Notes: generated by a model from the letters alone, not told the origin. Positions 1 through 9,339 are shown, counted from the stretch's first letter. The stretch is DNA of 64,000 nucleotides from Pectobacterium betavasculorum (GCF_000749845.1 NZ_JQHM01000004.1:124001-188000), one strand, 5' to 3'. Translations and numbers: made by a program.

Positions 1-42
1 CCTCACTCAAATTCCGCACATCCATTTATGATGTCGCCACAT

Positions 43-66
43 TGATAAATAAAAATAATTATCATT
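43..66 (+). promoter_or_regulatory. Putative Fur-like operator upstream of hutW
   Basis: A TGATAA at 43-48 and an ATTATCA at 58-64 sit in very AT-rich DNA about 35 bases before the hutW start, resembling the GATAAT/ATTATC half-sites of ferric uptake regulator boxes. Iron-responsive control is known for haem degradation operons, so a Fur site is expected here. The match is imperfect, and no clear -35/-10 pair was assigned. Confidence 0.45.
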
Positions 67-99
67 TAATTTATTTTATTGATTCTTTGGGGGCCGTTA

Positions 100-1413
100 A
101 TGAACATCGATTTGACGCCGTATTATGCCGAGCCCGGTGAGCAGCCTTTTAGCGCCCGACGTATGGCAATGCCTTGGCGCAACCATGTGCCACTTTCACC
201 AGAACAAATTCCGGCCGGTTGGCAGGCGCTAAAGCAGCAGAGTGTGCCTGCACATAAGCGTCTGCTCTATCTGCATATTCCTTTCTGCGCGACGCACTGT
301 ACGTTCTGCGGTTTTTACCAAAACAAACTGCGTGATGACAGTACGGCGACCTATACCCGCTATCTATTGCAGGAATTAGCGATGGAAGCGGACAGCCCGT
401 TACATCAGTCTGCACCCATTCACGCGGTTTACTTTGGCGGCGGTACGCCAACGGCGCTGGCGGCTGATGAACTGTCGCAAATCATTCGTGCGATTCGCAC
501 TTCGCTGCCCTTAGCACCAGACTGTGAAATTACGGTAGAAGGGCGGGCGATGGATTTTGACGATGAGCGAATTGATGCCTGTCTGGATGCAGGGGCGAAC
601 CGTTTCTCCATCGGAATTCAGACATTTGATACCCGGATTCGTCAGCGTATGGCGCGTACGTCGGATAAGCAGCAGTCAATCCGCTTCCTTGAACGCTTAT
701 GTGGGCGGGACAGAGCCGCAGTGGTATGCGATTTGATGTTCGGCCTACCGGAACAAACGCCAGAAATTTGGCGTGAAGATCTGGCGATTGTCAGCGATTT
801 ACCGTTAGACGGCGTCGATCTGTATGCACTTAATCTGTTACCGACAACGCCGTTGGCGAAAGCGGCTGAAAACCAGCGTGTTGCGCTACCTGATGTGGTC
901 GCTCGGCGTGACTTTTATCGGACTGGCGCGGCATTTCTGGCCGATGCGGGCTGGCACCAGCTTAGTAACAGCCACTGGGCGCGCACCACGCGTGAACGCA
1001 ATCTGTACAACCTGTTGATTAAGCAAGGCGCGGATTGTCTGGCAATGGGGAGTGGGGCGGGCGGTAATATCAACGGACAGGCTTACATGATGGAACGCAG
1101 TCTGGAACGCTATTACCAGCAGATCGATCAAGGGCAAAAACCGATCATGATGATGACGCCAGCCAGTCCTACCGGACCATGGCAACATCAGCTTCAGGCG
1201 GGTATTGAGGTTGGGCGCATCAAACTGCCTCAACTGACCCAGCATGCCCGTGAACTTCAGCCCTTGCTGAGCCAGTGGCATCAGGCCGGTTTGACCTGTG
1301 ACGATTCCACCTGCCTGCGTTTGACCAACGATGGCCGCTTCTGGGCGAATAACCTGATGCAGGCATTACAACAAATTATCCCTCAGCTTAATGCCGAAGA
1401 GCATGCCCACTAA
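100..1413 (+). CDS. hutW: Anaerobic haem-degrading radical SAM methyltransferase HutW/ChuW
   Basis: Cytosolic radical SAM enzyme of the HutW/ChuW family (HemN-like), which opens the haem ring without oxygen to give a linear tetrapyrrole and free iron. Seen: radical SAM cluster C-x3-C-x2-C (Cys63, 67, 70 in CATHCTFC), the GGGTPT SAM motif at about 113-118, and a length of 437 residues, normal for the family. The ATG at 100 is chosen over a TTG 21 bases upstream because a GGGGG stretch lies about 6-10 bases before it and the protein then begins MNIDLTPYY. It is first of three tightly packed genes. A HemN-like coproporphyrinogen oxidase is the alternative, but the hutX neighbour argues against it. 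Confidence 0.9.
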   Translation: MNIDLTPYYAEPGEQPFSARRMAMPWRNHVPLSPEQIPAGWQALKQQSVPAHKRLLYLHIPFCATHCTFCGFYQNKLRDDSTATYTRYLLQELAMEADSPLHQSAPIHAVYFGGGTPTALAADELSQIIRAIRTSLPLAPDCEITVEGRAMDFDDERIDACLDAGANRFSIGIQTFDTRIRQRMARTSDKQQSIRFLERLCGRDRAAVVCDLMFGLPEQTPEIWREDLAIVSDLPLDGVDLYALNLLPTTPLAKAAENQRVALPDVVARRDFYRTGAAFLADAGWHQLSNSHWARTTRERNLYNLLIKQGADCLAMGSGAGGNINGQAYMMERSLERYYQQIDQGQKPIMMMTPASPTGPWQHQLQAGIEVGRIKLPQLTQHARELQPLLSQWHQAGLTCDDSTCLRLTNDGRFWANNLMQALQQIIPQLNAEEHAH

Positions 1414-1427
1414 CCGGAGACGCAGTC

Positions 1428-1928
1428 ATGACCATGACACTGAATGAATTACTGGCAACCAACCCTGATGGCACGTTGGAAGAGATTGCCGGAAAGTACA
1501 ATACCTCGCTGTTTGCCGTCGTTGAGGCTCTACCCGCGGCTCAGCGTACGCTGGCGACGGGTGAGCGTTTCGATCGGGTGTGGGACACGATTGCGACCTG
1601 GGGGGAAGTGACGCTCATTAGCCACACGGCGGATGCGATTCTGGAGTTTAAGAGCGAGCTGCCAACCGGGACGCACCGCCACGGTTACTTTAATTTGCGT
1701 GGCAAAAATGGCCTGAGTGGACACATCCGCGCGACGAATTGTCAGCATATTGCGTTTATCGAGCGTAAGTTCATGGGGATGGACACGGCGTCTGTGGTGT
1801 TCTTTAATGCCAGTGGTGCGGCGATGTTTAAAATTTTCCTTGGACGAGACAGCCACCGCCAGTTGCTGAGCGCTCAGGTTGACGCGTTCCGTGCGCTGGC
1901 GAGTGAATTACAACCGGAGCAGGTATGA
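1428..1928 (+). CDS. hutX: Haem utilisation cytosolic carrier HutX
   Basis: HutX/ChuX-type small soluble protein, 166 residues, thought to bind and traffic haem in the cytosol and hand it to the degrading enzyme. The sequence begins MTMTLNELLATNPDGTLEEI and matches the family in length and overall pattern. It lies 14 bases after hutW, with CCGGAGACG as ribosome binding site, and its stop overlaps the next gene by four bases (ATGA). This points to translation as one hutW-hutX-chuY unit. The identification rests on family resemblance plus context. Confidence 0.88.
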   Translation: MTMTLNELLATNPDGTLEEIAGKYNTSLFAVVEALPAAQRTLATGERFDRVWDTIATWGEVTLISHTADAILEFKSELPTGTHRHGYFNLRGKNGLSGHIRATNCQHIAFIERKFMGMDTASVVFFNASGAAMFKIFLGRDSHRQLLSAQVDAFRALASELQPEQV

Positions 1929-2554
1929 CGTGGTTACTTTTCGGCGCAGGCAATGGGGTTGGCGCTTGCTTATTACAGCGCGCCATTGAGTGCGAGCAGG
2001 CAGTAGTGCTGGTATTACGCAACCCTGAACAGGCTAAACACTGGCGTGGGCAGGGTATGACGGTGGTAGAAGGCGATGCCTGCGACCCAGAAACGGTGGC
2101 TGAAGCCTGTCGTGTCGCTGGGCCGTCCGCCATTGTGGTATCGACAATGGGGGGCGGCACGGTAAATTATCAGGGGCACCGAACGGTGATTGACGGCGCA
2201 GAGCAGGCTGGTATCAAGCGTATGCTACTGGTGACCTCACTGGGGTGCGGTGATAGCTGGCCGCTGCTGTCGGCACGCGCCAGAGCCGCGTTTGGCTTTG
2301 CGGTACGTGAGAAATCATTGGCAGAAAGCTGGCTGCAAAGCAGCACGTTGGATCACTGTATCGTCCGTCCCGGCGGCCTGCTGGACGTGGTGGCGACGCA
2401 CAATGCGAAACTGACGCAAGGGGCTGCTACGTTGGGATTGGTGTCACGCAGAGATGTGGCGCTGGCGGTTGATCAACTGCTGCAACAGCCCGTGTTTGGC
2501 AATCACATCTACAATCTGATCGATCCCGATCTCACCATGCCCGCGATTCCATAA
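1925..2554 (+). CDS. chuY: NAD(P)H-binding anaerobilin reductase-like protein (ChuY type)
   Basis: Rossmann-fold NAD(P)-binding protein of 209 residues. The N-terminal LLFGAGNGVGA (about 4-14) is the nucleotide-binding glycine loop, and the rest resembles atypical short-chain reductases. In enterohaemorrhagic E. coli the third gene of chuWXY encodes the reductase that acts on the linear tetrapyrrole made by ChuW. Length, order and the four-base ATGA overlap with hutX fit that role. Without the context it would only be called an NAD(P)H-binding protein, so the specific substrate is inferred. Confidence 0.78.
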   Translation: MTWLLFGAGNGVGACLLQRAIECEQAVVLVLRNPEQAKHWRGQGMTVVEGDACDPETVAEACRVAGPSAIVVSTMGGGTVNYQGHRTVIDGAEQAGIKRMLLVTSLGCGDSWPLLSARARAAFGFAVREKSLAESWLQSSTLDHCIVRPGGLLDVVATHNAKLTQGAATLGLVSRRDVALAVDQLLQQPVFGNHIYNLIDPDLTMPAIP

Positions 2555-2712
2555 TTGCCGTCATTTTGCCATCAATGCTGCTGGAGCCGTTATCCCGCAG
2601 CAGGCAAACTGTTATAGTTAATCTGTCGAAAACTGTATCTGTTATCTTTCATATGGCTATGTTCTAATCGACGCCAGCAGTGTTGTATTCATTAAGCATG
2701 ATGGTGATGACG

Positions 2713-3189
2713 ATGGATGAAGTAAAACGCCTTCTGACCGAAGAGATCGAACGTATTAATCGGGAAGAAAAACGCGACAATAAAATACGTTTTAGCCGCA
2801 AATTCATGCAGTCACACCCTTATCTGTTTGCCGCGATGCTGGCGAGCTACGTGCCGGTTGCGATTATCCTCTTTTATGCCTCTTATTTTGGTTTGCCGTA
2901 CCTGATCGGCTTTACCGTCTTCCTGCTGGTGATGACGCTGGCGCTCTCGGTAGATATCAACCCGACCTATCGCTTTGAAGACATTGATACGTTGGATTTA
3001 CGTGTTTGCTACAACGGTGAGTGGTTTACGATCCGCCACGTATCGCAGAACACGCTGGATAAACTGCTACACAACGAGCAGGTGCCGCCCGCTGTGAAAG
3101 CAGGGATAGAGAAAATTCAGCGTACCAAAGGTGACGTTGATTTCTACGACGTTTTTTCGTTGGCCTATCGGCAACAGCCTTCGGCATAG
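2713..3189 (+). CDS. ylaC: YlaC family inner membrane protein
   Basis: Homologue of E. coli YlaC, an inner membrane protein of unknown function. The conserved YRFEDIDTLDLRVCYNGEW block (YRYEDID.LDFRVCYNGEW in E. coli) makes the assignment firm. Two membrane segments lie at about residues 37-60 and 63-80, followed by a cytoplasmic C-terminal part. Several in-frame starts exist from GTG 2680 onward. ATG 2713 is chosen because MDEVKRLLTEEIE aligns with the E. coli N-terminus. The gene appears to be transcribed alone. Confidence 0.85.
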   Translation: MDEVKRLLTEEIERINREEKRDNKIRFSRKFMQSHPYLFAAMLASYVPVAIILFYASYFGLPYLIGFTVFLLVMTLALSVDINPTYRFEDIDTLDLRVCYNGEWFTIRHVSQNTLDKLLHNEQVPPAVKAGIEKIQRTKGDVDFYDVFSLAYRQQPSA

Positions 3190-3325
3190 CCAGCGATCTC
3201 CCCTCCGACCATCCACTTTCCTAATGACCAGATCATCCCGTCGTTTTCACCATGCTGAGGTTTGCATGGTGTCTGGATTGCTCAGGGATTCGTTTTCATA
3301 AAGACTGGTTTTCATAAAAACAGAG

Positions 3326-3365
3326 TGCTACGTTCGTTGTAAGCGACGAACGTAGCATTTCTTTT
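3326..3365 (+). terminator. Rho-independent terminator after ylaC
   Basis: A perfect 12-base stem, TGCTACGTTCGT (3326-3337) and ACGAACGTAGCA (3346-3357), with an 8-base loop, is followed by TTTCTTTTG. It lies between ylaC and the GATase gene and would end the ylaC transcript. Confidence 0.8.
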
Positions 3366-3409
3366 GATTTTTCAGACTGATGATTTTTCGATATGGGCAG
3401 AACAAGACG

Positions 3410-4132
3410 ATGAGTGAAAAGGTATTGCTGGTGATTCAGTTGGGCCAACCGCCGGAAGGTATTGCCTCTCAGGTTGGGCAGCAGGGGAAATGGTTTAGCG
3501 ATGCGGTACAGGATAACTCTCAGCCAGTACAGGTGGTTCGCCCCGATCTTGGCGAATCACTACCGCCGTTTGACGCGTTGGCAGCCGTGATTATCTCCGG
3601 TTCGTGGTCGATGGTAACGGATCGACTGGACTGGAGTGAATATACCGCGGGCTGGCTGCGCGAGGCGTATCACGCGGATGTCCCACTGCTTGGCGTGTGT
3701 TATGGGCATCAGTTGCTGGCCGATGCGCTGGGCGGCAAAGTAGGCGATAACCCGAACGGCAAGGAAGTTGGCGTTCAGGTTGTGACAACCCACGATGCCG
3801 CAGCACAAGACCCCTTACTGCGTGACTATCCATCGCAGTTCGGCGCTTATCTGACCCACCAACAGTCCGTGCTGGAACCGCCTGAAGGTGCACAGGTGCT
3901 GGCAAGTTCAGAGATGGACGGCTGCCAGATTATCCGCTATAGCGACAAAGTCTTGACCGTGCAGTTCCACCCAGAATTCAGCGTTGACGTTATGTTGACG
4001 TGCCTGCGTTATAATGAAACCGCGTTACGACAGGGCGGTTGGGATGTCGATCGGATGATGGATATTCAACAAGAGCCGGTTTGGGCGCGTAAGATCTTGC
4101 TGGATTTTGTACAGCGTTACGCGGCGAAATAG
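3410..4132 (+). CDS. Class I glutamine amidotransferase-domain protein
   Basis: Stand-alone GATase-1 protein of about 240 residues (GuaA N-domain-like). Seen: nucleophile elbow GVCYGHQ with Cys97, and the His187-x-Glu189 pair in VQFHPEF, so the glutaminase triad is complete. A broken upstream start at 3380 would add ten residues; ATG 3410 is preferred because MSEKVLLVIQLGQ looks like the natural first strand. Members of this group hydrolyse glutamine or gamma-glutamyl compounds, but the substrate cannot be told. It is monocistronic, and 108 bases separate it from the next gene. Confidence 0.8.
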   Translation: MSEKVLLVIQLGQPPEGIASQVGQQGKWFSDAVQDNSQPVQVVRPDLGESLPPFDALAAVIISGSWSMVTDRLDWSEYTAGWLREAYHADVPLLGVCYGHQLLADALGGKVGDNPNGKEVGVQVVTTHDAAAQDPLLRDYPSQFGAYLTHQQSVLEPPEGAQVLASSEMDGCQIIRYSDKVLTVQFHPEFSVDVMLTCLRYNETALRQGGWDVDRMMDIQQEPVWARKILLDFVQRYAAK

Positions 4133-4240
4133 CACGCGTTCAACTCGGCGGTCTCGATAACGTGTCCTGCTCGATCGCCACCCATCGGTGATGATCGAAT
4201 CCAAAGTAATGACATACTCACCCAGCGAAACTGTAGCGCT

Positions 4241-5680
4241 ATGGCAAAGTTTGAACAGCTTGCTCACCAGATCCGCGAGCAGCTTCAGGAAGGGATCTGG
4301 CAGCCGGGCGACAAACTGCCCTCGCTGCGTGAAAAATCACTGCATTCGGGTATGAGCCTGATGACCGTGCTGCATGCGTATCAACTGCTGGAAAGTCAGG
4401 GGTTGATTGTGTCGCGTCCACAATCGGGTTATTACGCTGCACCGCAGCTGTCCGCATTACCCGCAGATAACCTGCATTCGCCAGTGGAGCAGGAACGTGT
4501 TCAGTTGACCGAAGACGTAGACGTCAATGCGTTTATTTTTGACGTGCTTCAGGCCAGCAAAGATTCGTCGGTGATGCCGTTCGGATCGGCGTTTCCCGAT
4601 CCGCAGCTCTTTCCACAGCGTCAGTTGACGCGTTCACTGGCCTCGGTGGCGCGTCATATGCAGCCGCAGAGTGCGCTGGATAATTTGCCACCGGGTAATG
4701 AAAGTCTGAGGAAGCATATCGCCCAGCGCTATGCGTTGCAGGGCATTGCCATTTCGCCTGATGAGATTGTGATTACGGCAGGGGCGATGGAGTCCCTCAA
4801 TCTCAGCCTTCAGGTGCTGACGGAGCCGGGTGACTATGTGGTGATCGAGTCTCCGGCTTTTTACGGTGCGCTACAGGCCATTGAACGCATTAAGCTCAAA
4901 GCTATTGCGATTGTGACCGATCCGCAGCAGGGCATCGATCTTAACGCCCTACAGCAGGCATTGAATGACTACCCGATCAAAGCCTGCTGGCTGATGACTA
5001 ATTTTCATAATCCGCTCGGCTGTACGCTGTCCTGGGAGAAGAAACAGCGGCTGGTGGCGATGCTGGAAAACCACGGCGTTGGGCTGGTAGAGGATGACGT
5101 CTACAGCGAGCTTTACACCGGTCTGCAACGCCCGTTGCCTGCCAAGGCACTGGATAAAAAAGGCACGATTCTGCACTGTTCCTCCTTTTCTAAAAATCTG
5201 GTGGCAGGGTTCCGCATCGGCTGGGTGGCGGCCGGACTCTATGCGGGAAGTATTCAGCGTTTACAACTCATGAGTACATTATCAACCAGCGCACCGATGC
5301 AACTGGCGATTGCGGACTATCTGGCGACCAGCAGCTATGACAGCCACCTGCGCCGCCTGCGACGGGCGCTGGAGCAACGAAAACACGCGGCACTACAGTC
5401 GCTACATCGACATCTACCGGGTGAAGTCCGCATTAATCATTCTCAAGGCGGCTATTTTCTCTGGCTGGAATTGCCCGAAGGTGTGAGCAGCACGGAACTC
5501 TACCGTCGTGCGCTGGAACGCGGCGTCAGCATTGCACCGGGTAAAATGTTCACGACTGGCGACAAATACGATCGCTACTTCCGTTTCAACGCGTCCTATG
5601 ACTGGGACGAGCGCTGCGAACAAAGCGTGATCGCCTTAGCCTCGCTGATTCGGGCGCAGCTATCCTCTCGTATGACCTGA
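4241..5680 (+). CDS. ydcR: MocR/GntR-type regulator with aminotransferase domain (YdcR-like)
   Basis: Transcription factor of the MocR family, 479 residues. A GntR winged helix covers about 1-75 (GIWQPGDKLPSLR, then HAYQLLESQG), followed by a fold type I aminotransferase-like domain with the PLP lysine Lys318 in SSFSKN, NFHNPLG at 254-260 and DDVY at 285-288. The N-terminus closely resembles E. coli YdcR. Such proteins normally bind PLP and regulate a neighbouring gene rather than catalyse. No obvious target lies beside it except the GATase gene upstream. The ribosome binding site is weak. Confidence 0.85.
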   Translation: MAKFEQLAHQIREQLQEGIWQPGDKLPSLREKSLHSGMSLMTVLHAYQLLESQGLIVSRPQSGYYAAPQLSALPADNLHSPVEQERVQLTEDVDVNAFIFDVLQASKDSSVMPFGSAFPDPQLFPQRQLTRSLASVARHMQPQSALDNLPPGNESLRKHIAQRYALQGIAISPDEIVITAGAMESLNLSLQVLTEPGDYVVIESPAFYGALQAIERIKLKAIAIVTDPQQGIDLNALQQALNDYPIKACWLMTNFHNPLGCTLSWEKKQRLVAMLENHGVGLVEDDVYSELYTGLQRPLPAKALDKKGTILHCSSFSKNLVAGFRIGWVAAGLYAGSIQRLQLMSTLSTSAPMQLAIADYLATSSYDSHLRRLRRALEQRKHAALQSLHRHLPGEVRINHSQGGYFLWLELPEGVSSTELYRRALERGVSIAPGKMFTTGDKYDRYFRFNASYDWDERCEQSVIALASLIRAQLSSRMT

Positions 5681-6074
5681 GCACCCCTTTATGGGTGTGG
5701 AGAGATTTGCCGCTTTTCTGCTACTGTTCCCGTTATGGCAGAAAGTGGGGAGGCCACGGCATTGATGGCTGAAAGGCATTGATGACTAAAAACAGGCATA
5801 ACCTTGCCAGAAATCAGGAAGTCGCTCGGCGCGATGGGTATAATCCCTATCAAAGGTGAGTGATACCCGAATGCTGGTTATTTAAGCCCGTTTTTAGGGA
5901 AAACACAGGGGAAGGTTCCCGTAGGGACGCCTCACCCTGTGGTCGCCCCGTGTATCTCAATCTTTAAACGATCGGCGTTAAGCGATACCCGCTATCTTTC
6001 GGACCACGCAGGCAGCCTTCCCGCACCCCGAAATCTATCGGATAGACAACGTAAACAACAGGAAGAATCCCCTG
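5681..6074 (+). other. 394-base intergenic region upstream of fdhE
   Basis: No protein-coding gene is seen. CACCC/GGGTG at about 5683-5699 is a weak hairpin just after ydcR. A stronger structure is CACAGGG (5904-5910) with CCCTGTG (5935-5941), enclosing an inner TCCC-GTA-GGGA hairpin. A TATAAT lies at 5839-5844 but lacks a good -35. The stretch could be a long structured 5' leader for fdhE or hold a small RNA; neither is shown. Confidence 0.4.
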
Positions 6075-7004
6075 ATGAGTATTCGCATTGTTCCTCAGGA
6101 ACAGTTAGAACAGAATGAACAGTCAACGCGGGAAGGGCATATCCCTCCGCTGCTTTTTGCCAATTTGAAAAGCCTATACAGCAGTCGCGCGGAGCGCCTG
6201 CGTCAGTTAGCTGAAGACCACCCGCTGGGAGATTATCTCACCTTCGCCGCAGGCGTGGTGGAAGCCCAGCAGAAGGTGTTGCACGATCACCCGTTGGAGC
6301 TTGATCTGAGTGATGTGCTGAAACAGTCCGGCGAACGCCCGCCGCTCGATATCGCGGTGTTTCCGCGTGATCCGCACTGGCACACGCTGCTGCGTGCGTT
6401 GATCGAAGAATTGAAACCGGACGCCAGCGGGCAGGTATTATCCACGCTGGAAAATCTGGAAAAAGTCTCAGATCAAGAGCTGGAAGAACAGGCGACGGCA
6501 CTTCTGCAACATGAGTTTCGTGCCGAAAACAACGATAAAGCCCCGTTCATCTGGGCGGCACTGTCGTTGTTTTGGGCGCAGATGGCAGGCCAACTGCCTG
6601 GCAAAGCGCGCGCCATACCGGGTGAACATCGCCAGTTCTGCCCCGTGTGCGGCAGTATTCCCGTCTCTGGCGTGGTGCAGCTAGGTACGTCCAGCGGACT
6701 GCGTTATCTGCACTGTAATCTGTGCGAGAGCGAATGGCACATGGTGCGGGTGAAATGCAGCAACTGTGAAGAGTCCAGTGAGCTCAATTACTGGTCGTTG
6801 GATAGCGAAAACGCTGCGATTAAAGCGGAAAGCTGTGGTCACTGCGGCACATATATGAAGCTGTTATATCAGGAAAAAGATCACCGCGTGGAAGCCGTCG
6901 CCGACGATCTGGCGTCGCTGGTGCTGGATGTGAAAATGGAGGAGGAAGGTTTTTCTCGCAGTAGCATCAACCCGTTTCTGTTCCCAGAAAGCTCGATCGA
7001 ATAA
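6075..7004 (+). CDS. fdhE: Formate dehydrogenase accessory protein FdhE
   Basis: FdhE assists maturation of respiratory formate dehydrogenases (FdnGHI/FdoGHI) and binds iron through cysteine pairs. The protein is 309 residues, the usual length. It shows four zinc-ribbon-like knuckles in the C-terminal half: CPVCGS, CNLCES, CSNCEE and CGHCGT. The start is supported by ACAGGAAG upstream. In many enterobacteria fdhE adjoins fdo structural genes; here it stands alone between ydcR and an opposite-strand DUF202 pair. Confidence 0.93.
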   Translation: MSIRIVPQEQLEQNEQSTREGHIPPLLFANLKSLYSSRAERLRQLAEDHPLGDYLTFAAGVVEAQQKVLHDHPLELDLSDVLKQSGERPPLDIAVFPRDPHWHTLLRALIEELKPDASGQVLSTLENLEKVSDQELEEQATALLQHEFRAENNDKAPFIWAALSLFWAQMAGQLPGKARAIPGEHRQFCPVCGSIPVSGVVQLGTSSGLRYLHCNLCESEWHMVRVKCSNCEESSELNYWSLDSENAAIKAESCGHCGTYMKLLYQEKDHRVEAVADDLASLVLDVKMEEEGFSRSSINPFLFPESSIE

Positions 7005-7014
7005 CCTATCTCAT

Positions 7015-7048
7015 CGGTGAAGCGCGTTTGAGCTTCACCGCCTTTCTT
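7015..7048 (+). terminator. Terminator between fdhE and the DUF202 pair
   Basis: A perfect 9-base stem CGGTGAAGC (7015-7023) / GCTTCACCG (7032-7040), with an 8-base loop, is followed by CCTTTCTT. It sits between convergent genes and ends fdhE; it may also act on the other strand. Confidence 0.75.
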
Positions 7049-7057
7049 CCAGAAAAC

Positions 7058-7384
7058 CTACCTTTGCCACACACCGCTGAAATGTAGCAGCAATACCAGC
7101 GCAGTGATCACAATTGACGCGGATGTCAGCACGATCAGCCCGTGGCTAATGTGTGATAGCACCAACTGGCAACTGACATTAAAACGATAACGCACAATCG
7201 CCAGCACCGACATCAGAGCGGAAACGCATAACAGCAGCATGGCGCAGGCAAACACCGCGCGGCTATCGTCTACCATACTGAGGCGAAAACACAGCAGGCT
7301 ATTGATCAGCATCACAAACAGAGTACGGGACCACGCCATGCCGGTTCGCTGTGGCTGTAACCCCGGATCGCGAGTGGTCTGCAT
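7058..7384 (-). CDS. yidG: DUF202 inner membrane protein, YidG-like
   Basis: Small integral membrane protein of 108 residues with three predicted hydrophobic segments (about 21-38, 42-63 and 82-102). The N-terminal DPGLQPQRTGMAWSRT signature resembles DPGLQPERTSLAWFRT of E. coli YidG. Function is unknown. It follows the YidH-like gene by three bases, so the two are co-transcribed as in E. coli. Their products are probably a membrane complex or pair, which is inference from conserved linkage. Confidence 0.82.
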   Translation of the reverse strand: MQTTRDPGLQPQRTGMAWSRTLFVMLINSLLCFRLSMVDDSRAVFACAMLLLCVSALMSVLAIVRYRFNVSCQLVLSHISHGLIVLTSASIVITALVLLLHFSGVWQR

Positions 7385-7387
7385 ACG

Positions 7388-7753
7388 CTATCCGAGCAGA
7401 ATCATGGCGGCGAGTGCGATGGCAATGAGGGTGATAAACAGCGTCACGATCAGTAGCATCGGCGTGTACGGCATATCATTTTCCTGTCGCATGGCTTTTT
7501 CATTACTGACCCACCGACGATAGGCCAAGCCGCCCAACAGCGCCGCACTGACGACCAGTAACAACGATAGCCCTTGACGCAGCAGCGGATCGATATGCAC
7601 GGTAAATTGATCGATACCCACCGCACCTGCCAGAAACGCTAGCGCGGTGCGGATCCATGCCAGAAAGGTGCGTTCATTCGCTAATGAAAAACGGTAGTCC
7701 GGGGTTTTCCCCTGACTCCACCACCGAGAGTTGTCCTGCTTAGGGAGCGTCAT
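7388..7753 (-). CDS. yidH: DUF202 inner membrane protein, YidH-like
   Basis: Membrane protein of 121 residues containing PDYRFSLANERTFLAWIRTA, almost identical to the conserved segment of E. coli YidH. Three hydrophobic segments follow (about 32-48, 57-75 and 96-119). First gene of a two-gene unit with the YidG-like gene. Physiological role unknown. Confidence 0.88.
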   Translation of the reverse strand: MTLPKQDNSRWWSQGKTPDYRFSLANERTFLAWIRTALAFLAGAVGIDQFTVHIDPLLRQGLSLLLVVSAALLGGLAYRRWVSNEKAMRQENDMPYTPMLLIVTLFITLIAIALAAMILLG

Positions 7754-7899
7754 GTCGTTGTCTTTTTCTGAATGAAGGAATGGAAGACCGTAGCGGCTCA
7801 GATATCACCCTGTATAGTTTAACGTCTTTGCCAGTAGATAAAAAAGGCGAACTGGATCGTTATTTGCTTATTCCCTGAAAACTTTCAGGAGAGACAGCG

Positions 7900-9189
7900 A
7901 TGGTAGCGGAGCCTTCAACGACAATTCGATTTTTACTTGCCTCGCGCCAGTGTGAGCTAAACAGCCTGCGTTACCTGCTGCAAAGTGGTGAGCTGGTGGG
8001 AAAAATCAGCCAGCTTGTGCATCTATTGCAGCGTGAACGGGGAACGGCCAACCTGTTTCTTTGTTCCGATGGCCGATTCTTCGCCGATGAACTGGTATTA
8101 CGTGAAAAAGACGTACAGGCGGCGCAGACGCATCTGATGACGCATCTGGCCGGGTTGGAAAAAATGACGGCGGAATTGCCGCAGGCGAGCCGTTTATTCA
8201 GCCGCGTCGCCAGCGTAGTCTATGCGCTGAGCCTACTGCCCGCGCTGCGCCAGCGGATTAGCCAGCGTTTGCTGCCTCAGCCGCAGGCGATGACATTCTT
8301 TAACGACATTATTCGTAACCTGCTGGCGCTGGTATTTGAGGTGTCGGATACGGCTGCCGACCCAGGGATTTCCCGCGCGTTGATTGCCATGTTCAGCTTC
8401 ATGCAGGGCAAAGAGCTAGCGGGGCAGGAGCGTGCTATTGGTGCGGCGGCCTATGCGGCGGGGAGTGTCGATGAGGACACTCGACAAAAGCTGCTGGATT
8501 TGATCGAGCGGCAGGAGCGTTGTTTCGATACTTTTCTGAGTTTTAGTGATGAAGAAAACCAGCAGCGCTGGCGTGCTATCGCGGCAGACAGCGAGTTTGA
8601 GCGCCTGCGCCGTATTGTGTGCACTCGCAGCCCGATAGAAAAACTGTCGGAAACCGATAGTCTGCACTGGTTTTCGATTGCCACACGGCGTATCGACGAA
8701 ATGAAACAGATGGAAGATGAACTGGAGCAGACGTTGATGCAGCGCTGCCGTACTCGTATTGCGGCAGCGGAGAAGGCGTGTAGCGATCAGCGGGCGGATC
8801 TCGAAGAGCTGATGGCGCAGCAGGAAAATGACGAACCAGGCTATTCGATATTTATTGCCGGTCACGACATGGAAGGGCAAAACGCGCAGCCCGGTTGGCT
8901 ACATAGCGATGGCGTCAGCCCACAGCTGGGGCGCTCGCTGCTTTCTCTGGTTCAGCAACAGTCGCGGCGCTTACAAGTGCTGGATCATGAATTGACCGCC
9001 CTGCGTGCCACGTTGAATGAAAGAAAACAGATCGATCGTGCGAAGGGGTTGCTGATGCAGCACCGAGGATTAAGTGAAGAAGACGCCTACAAAACCTTGA
9101 GGCGTATGGCGATGAGCCAGAATAAAAAGCTCATTGAAATCGCCGCTGCAATGCTCGCGGTGGCAGACGTATTCGGAGATACCCCTTAA
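7900..9189 (+). CDS. nasR: Nitrate-responsive antiterminator NasR
   Basis: NasR senses nitrate and nitrite and binds the leader RNA of the nas operon to prevent termination. Of its 429 residues, about 40-290 form the helical NIT sensor domain (KISQLVHLLQRERGTANLFL near the start). The last 65 or so form an ANTAR RNA-binding domain (ERKQIDRAKGLLM, then EDAYKTLRRMAM). The ribosome binding site is CAGGAGAG before ATG 7900. The gene precedes nasF as in Klebsiella oxytoca, and a leader with two matching hexaloops lies downstream, supporting the assignment. Confidence 0.93.
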   Translation: MVAEPSTTIRFLLASRQCELNSLRYLLQSGELVGKISQLVHLLQRERGTANLFLCSDGRFFADELVLREKDVQAAQTHLMTHLAGLEKMTAELPQASRLFSRVASVVYALSLLPALRQRISQRLLPQPQAMTFFNDIIRNLLALVFEVSDTAADPGISRALIAMFSFMQGKELAGQERAIGAAAYAAGSVDEDTRQKLLDLIERQERCFDTFLSFSDEENQQRWRAIAADSEFERLRRIVCTRSPIEKLSETDSLHWFSIATRRIDEMKQMEDELEQTLMQRCRTRIAAAEKACSDQRADLEELMAQQENDEPGYSIFIAGHDMEGQNAQPGWLHSDGVSPQLGRSLLSLVQQQSRRLQVLDHELTALRATLNERKQIDRAKGLLMQHRGLSEEDAYKTLRRMAMSQNKKLIEIAAAMLAVADVFGDTP

Positions 9190-9339
9190 GAGGTATATGC
9201 ACATGAACTGTGCGTGTTCTGCCAGCTGGCGGTGCAAAACTCTGTCTTGTGAAGAGGAAATCGCGGAGTCAATGGTTGTGGGTGGTGGTTTCGTGCGTAG
9301 CTGGTTTTCGCTGTTGTTGTGTTGTGATGAGCGTAAATA

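Noticed and set aside
5839-5844. TATAAT as a fdhE promoter
   Set aside because: No acceptable -35 at 16-18 bases upstream.
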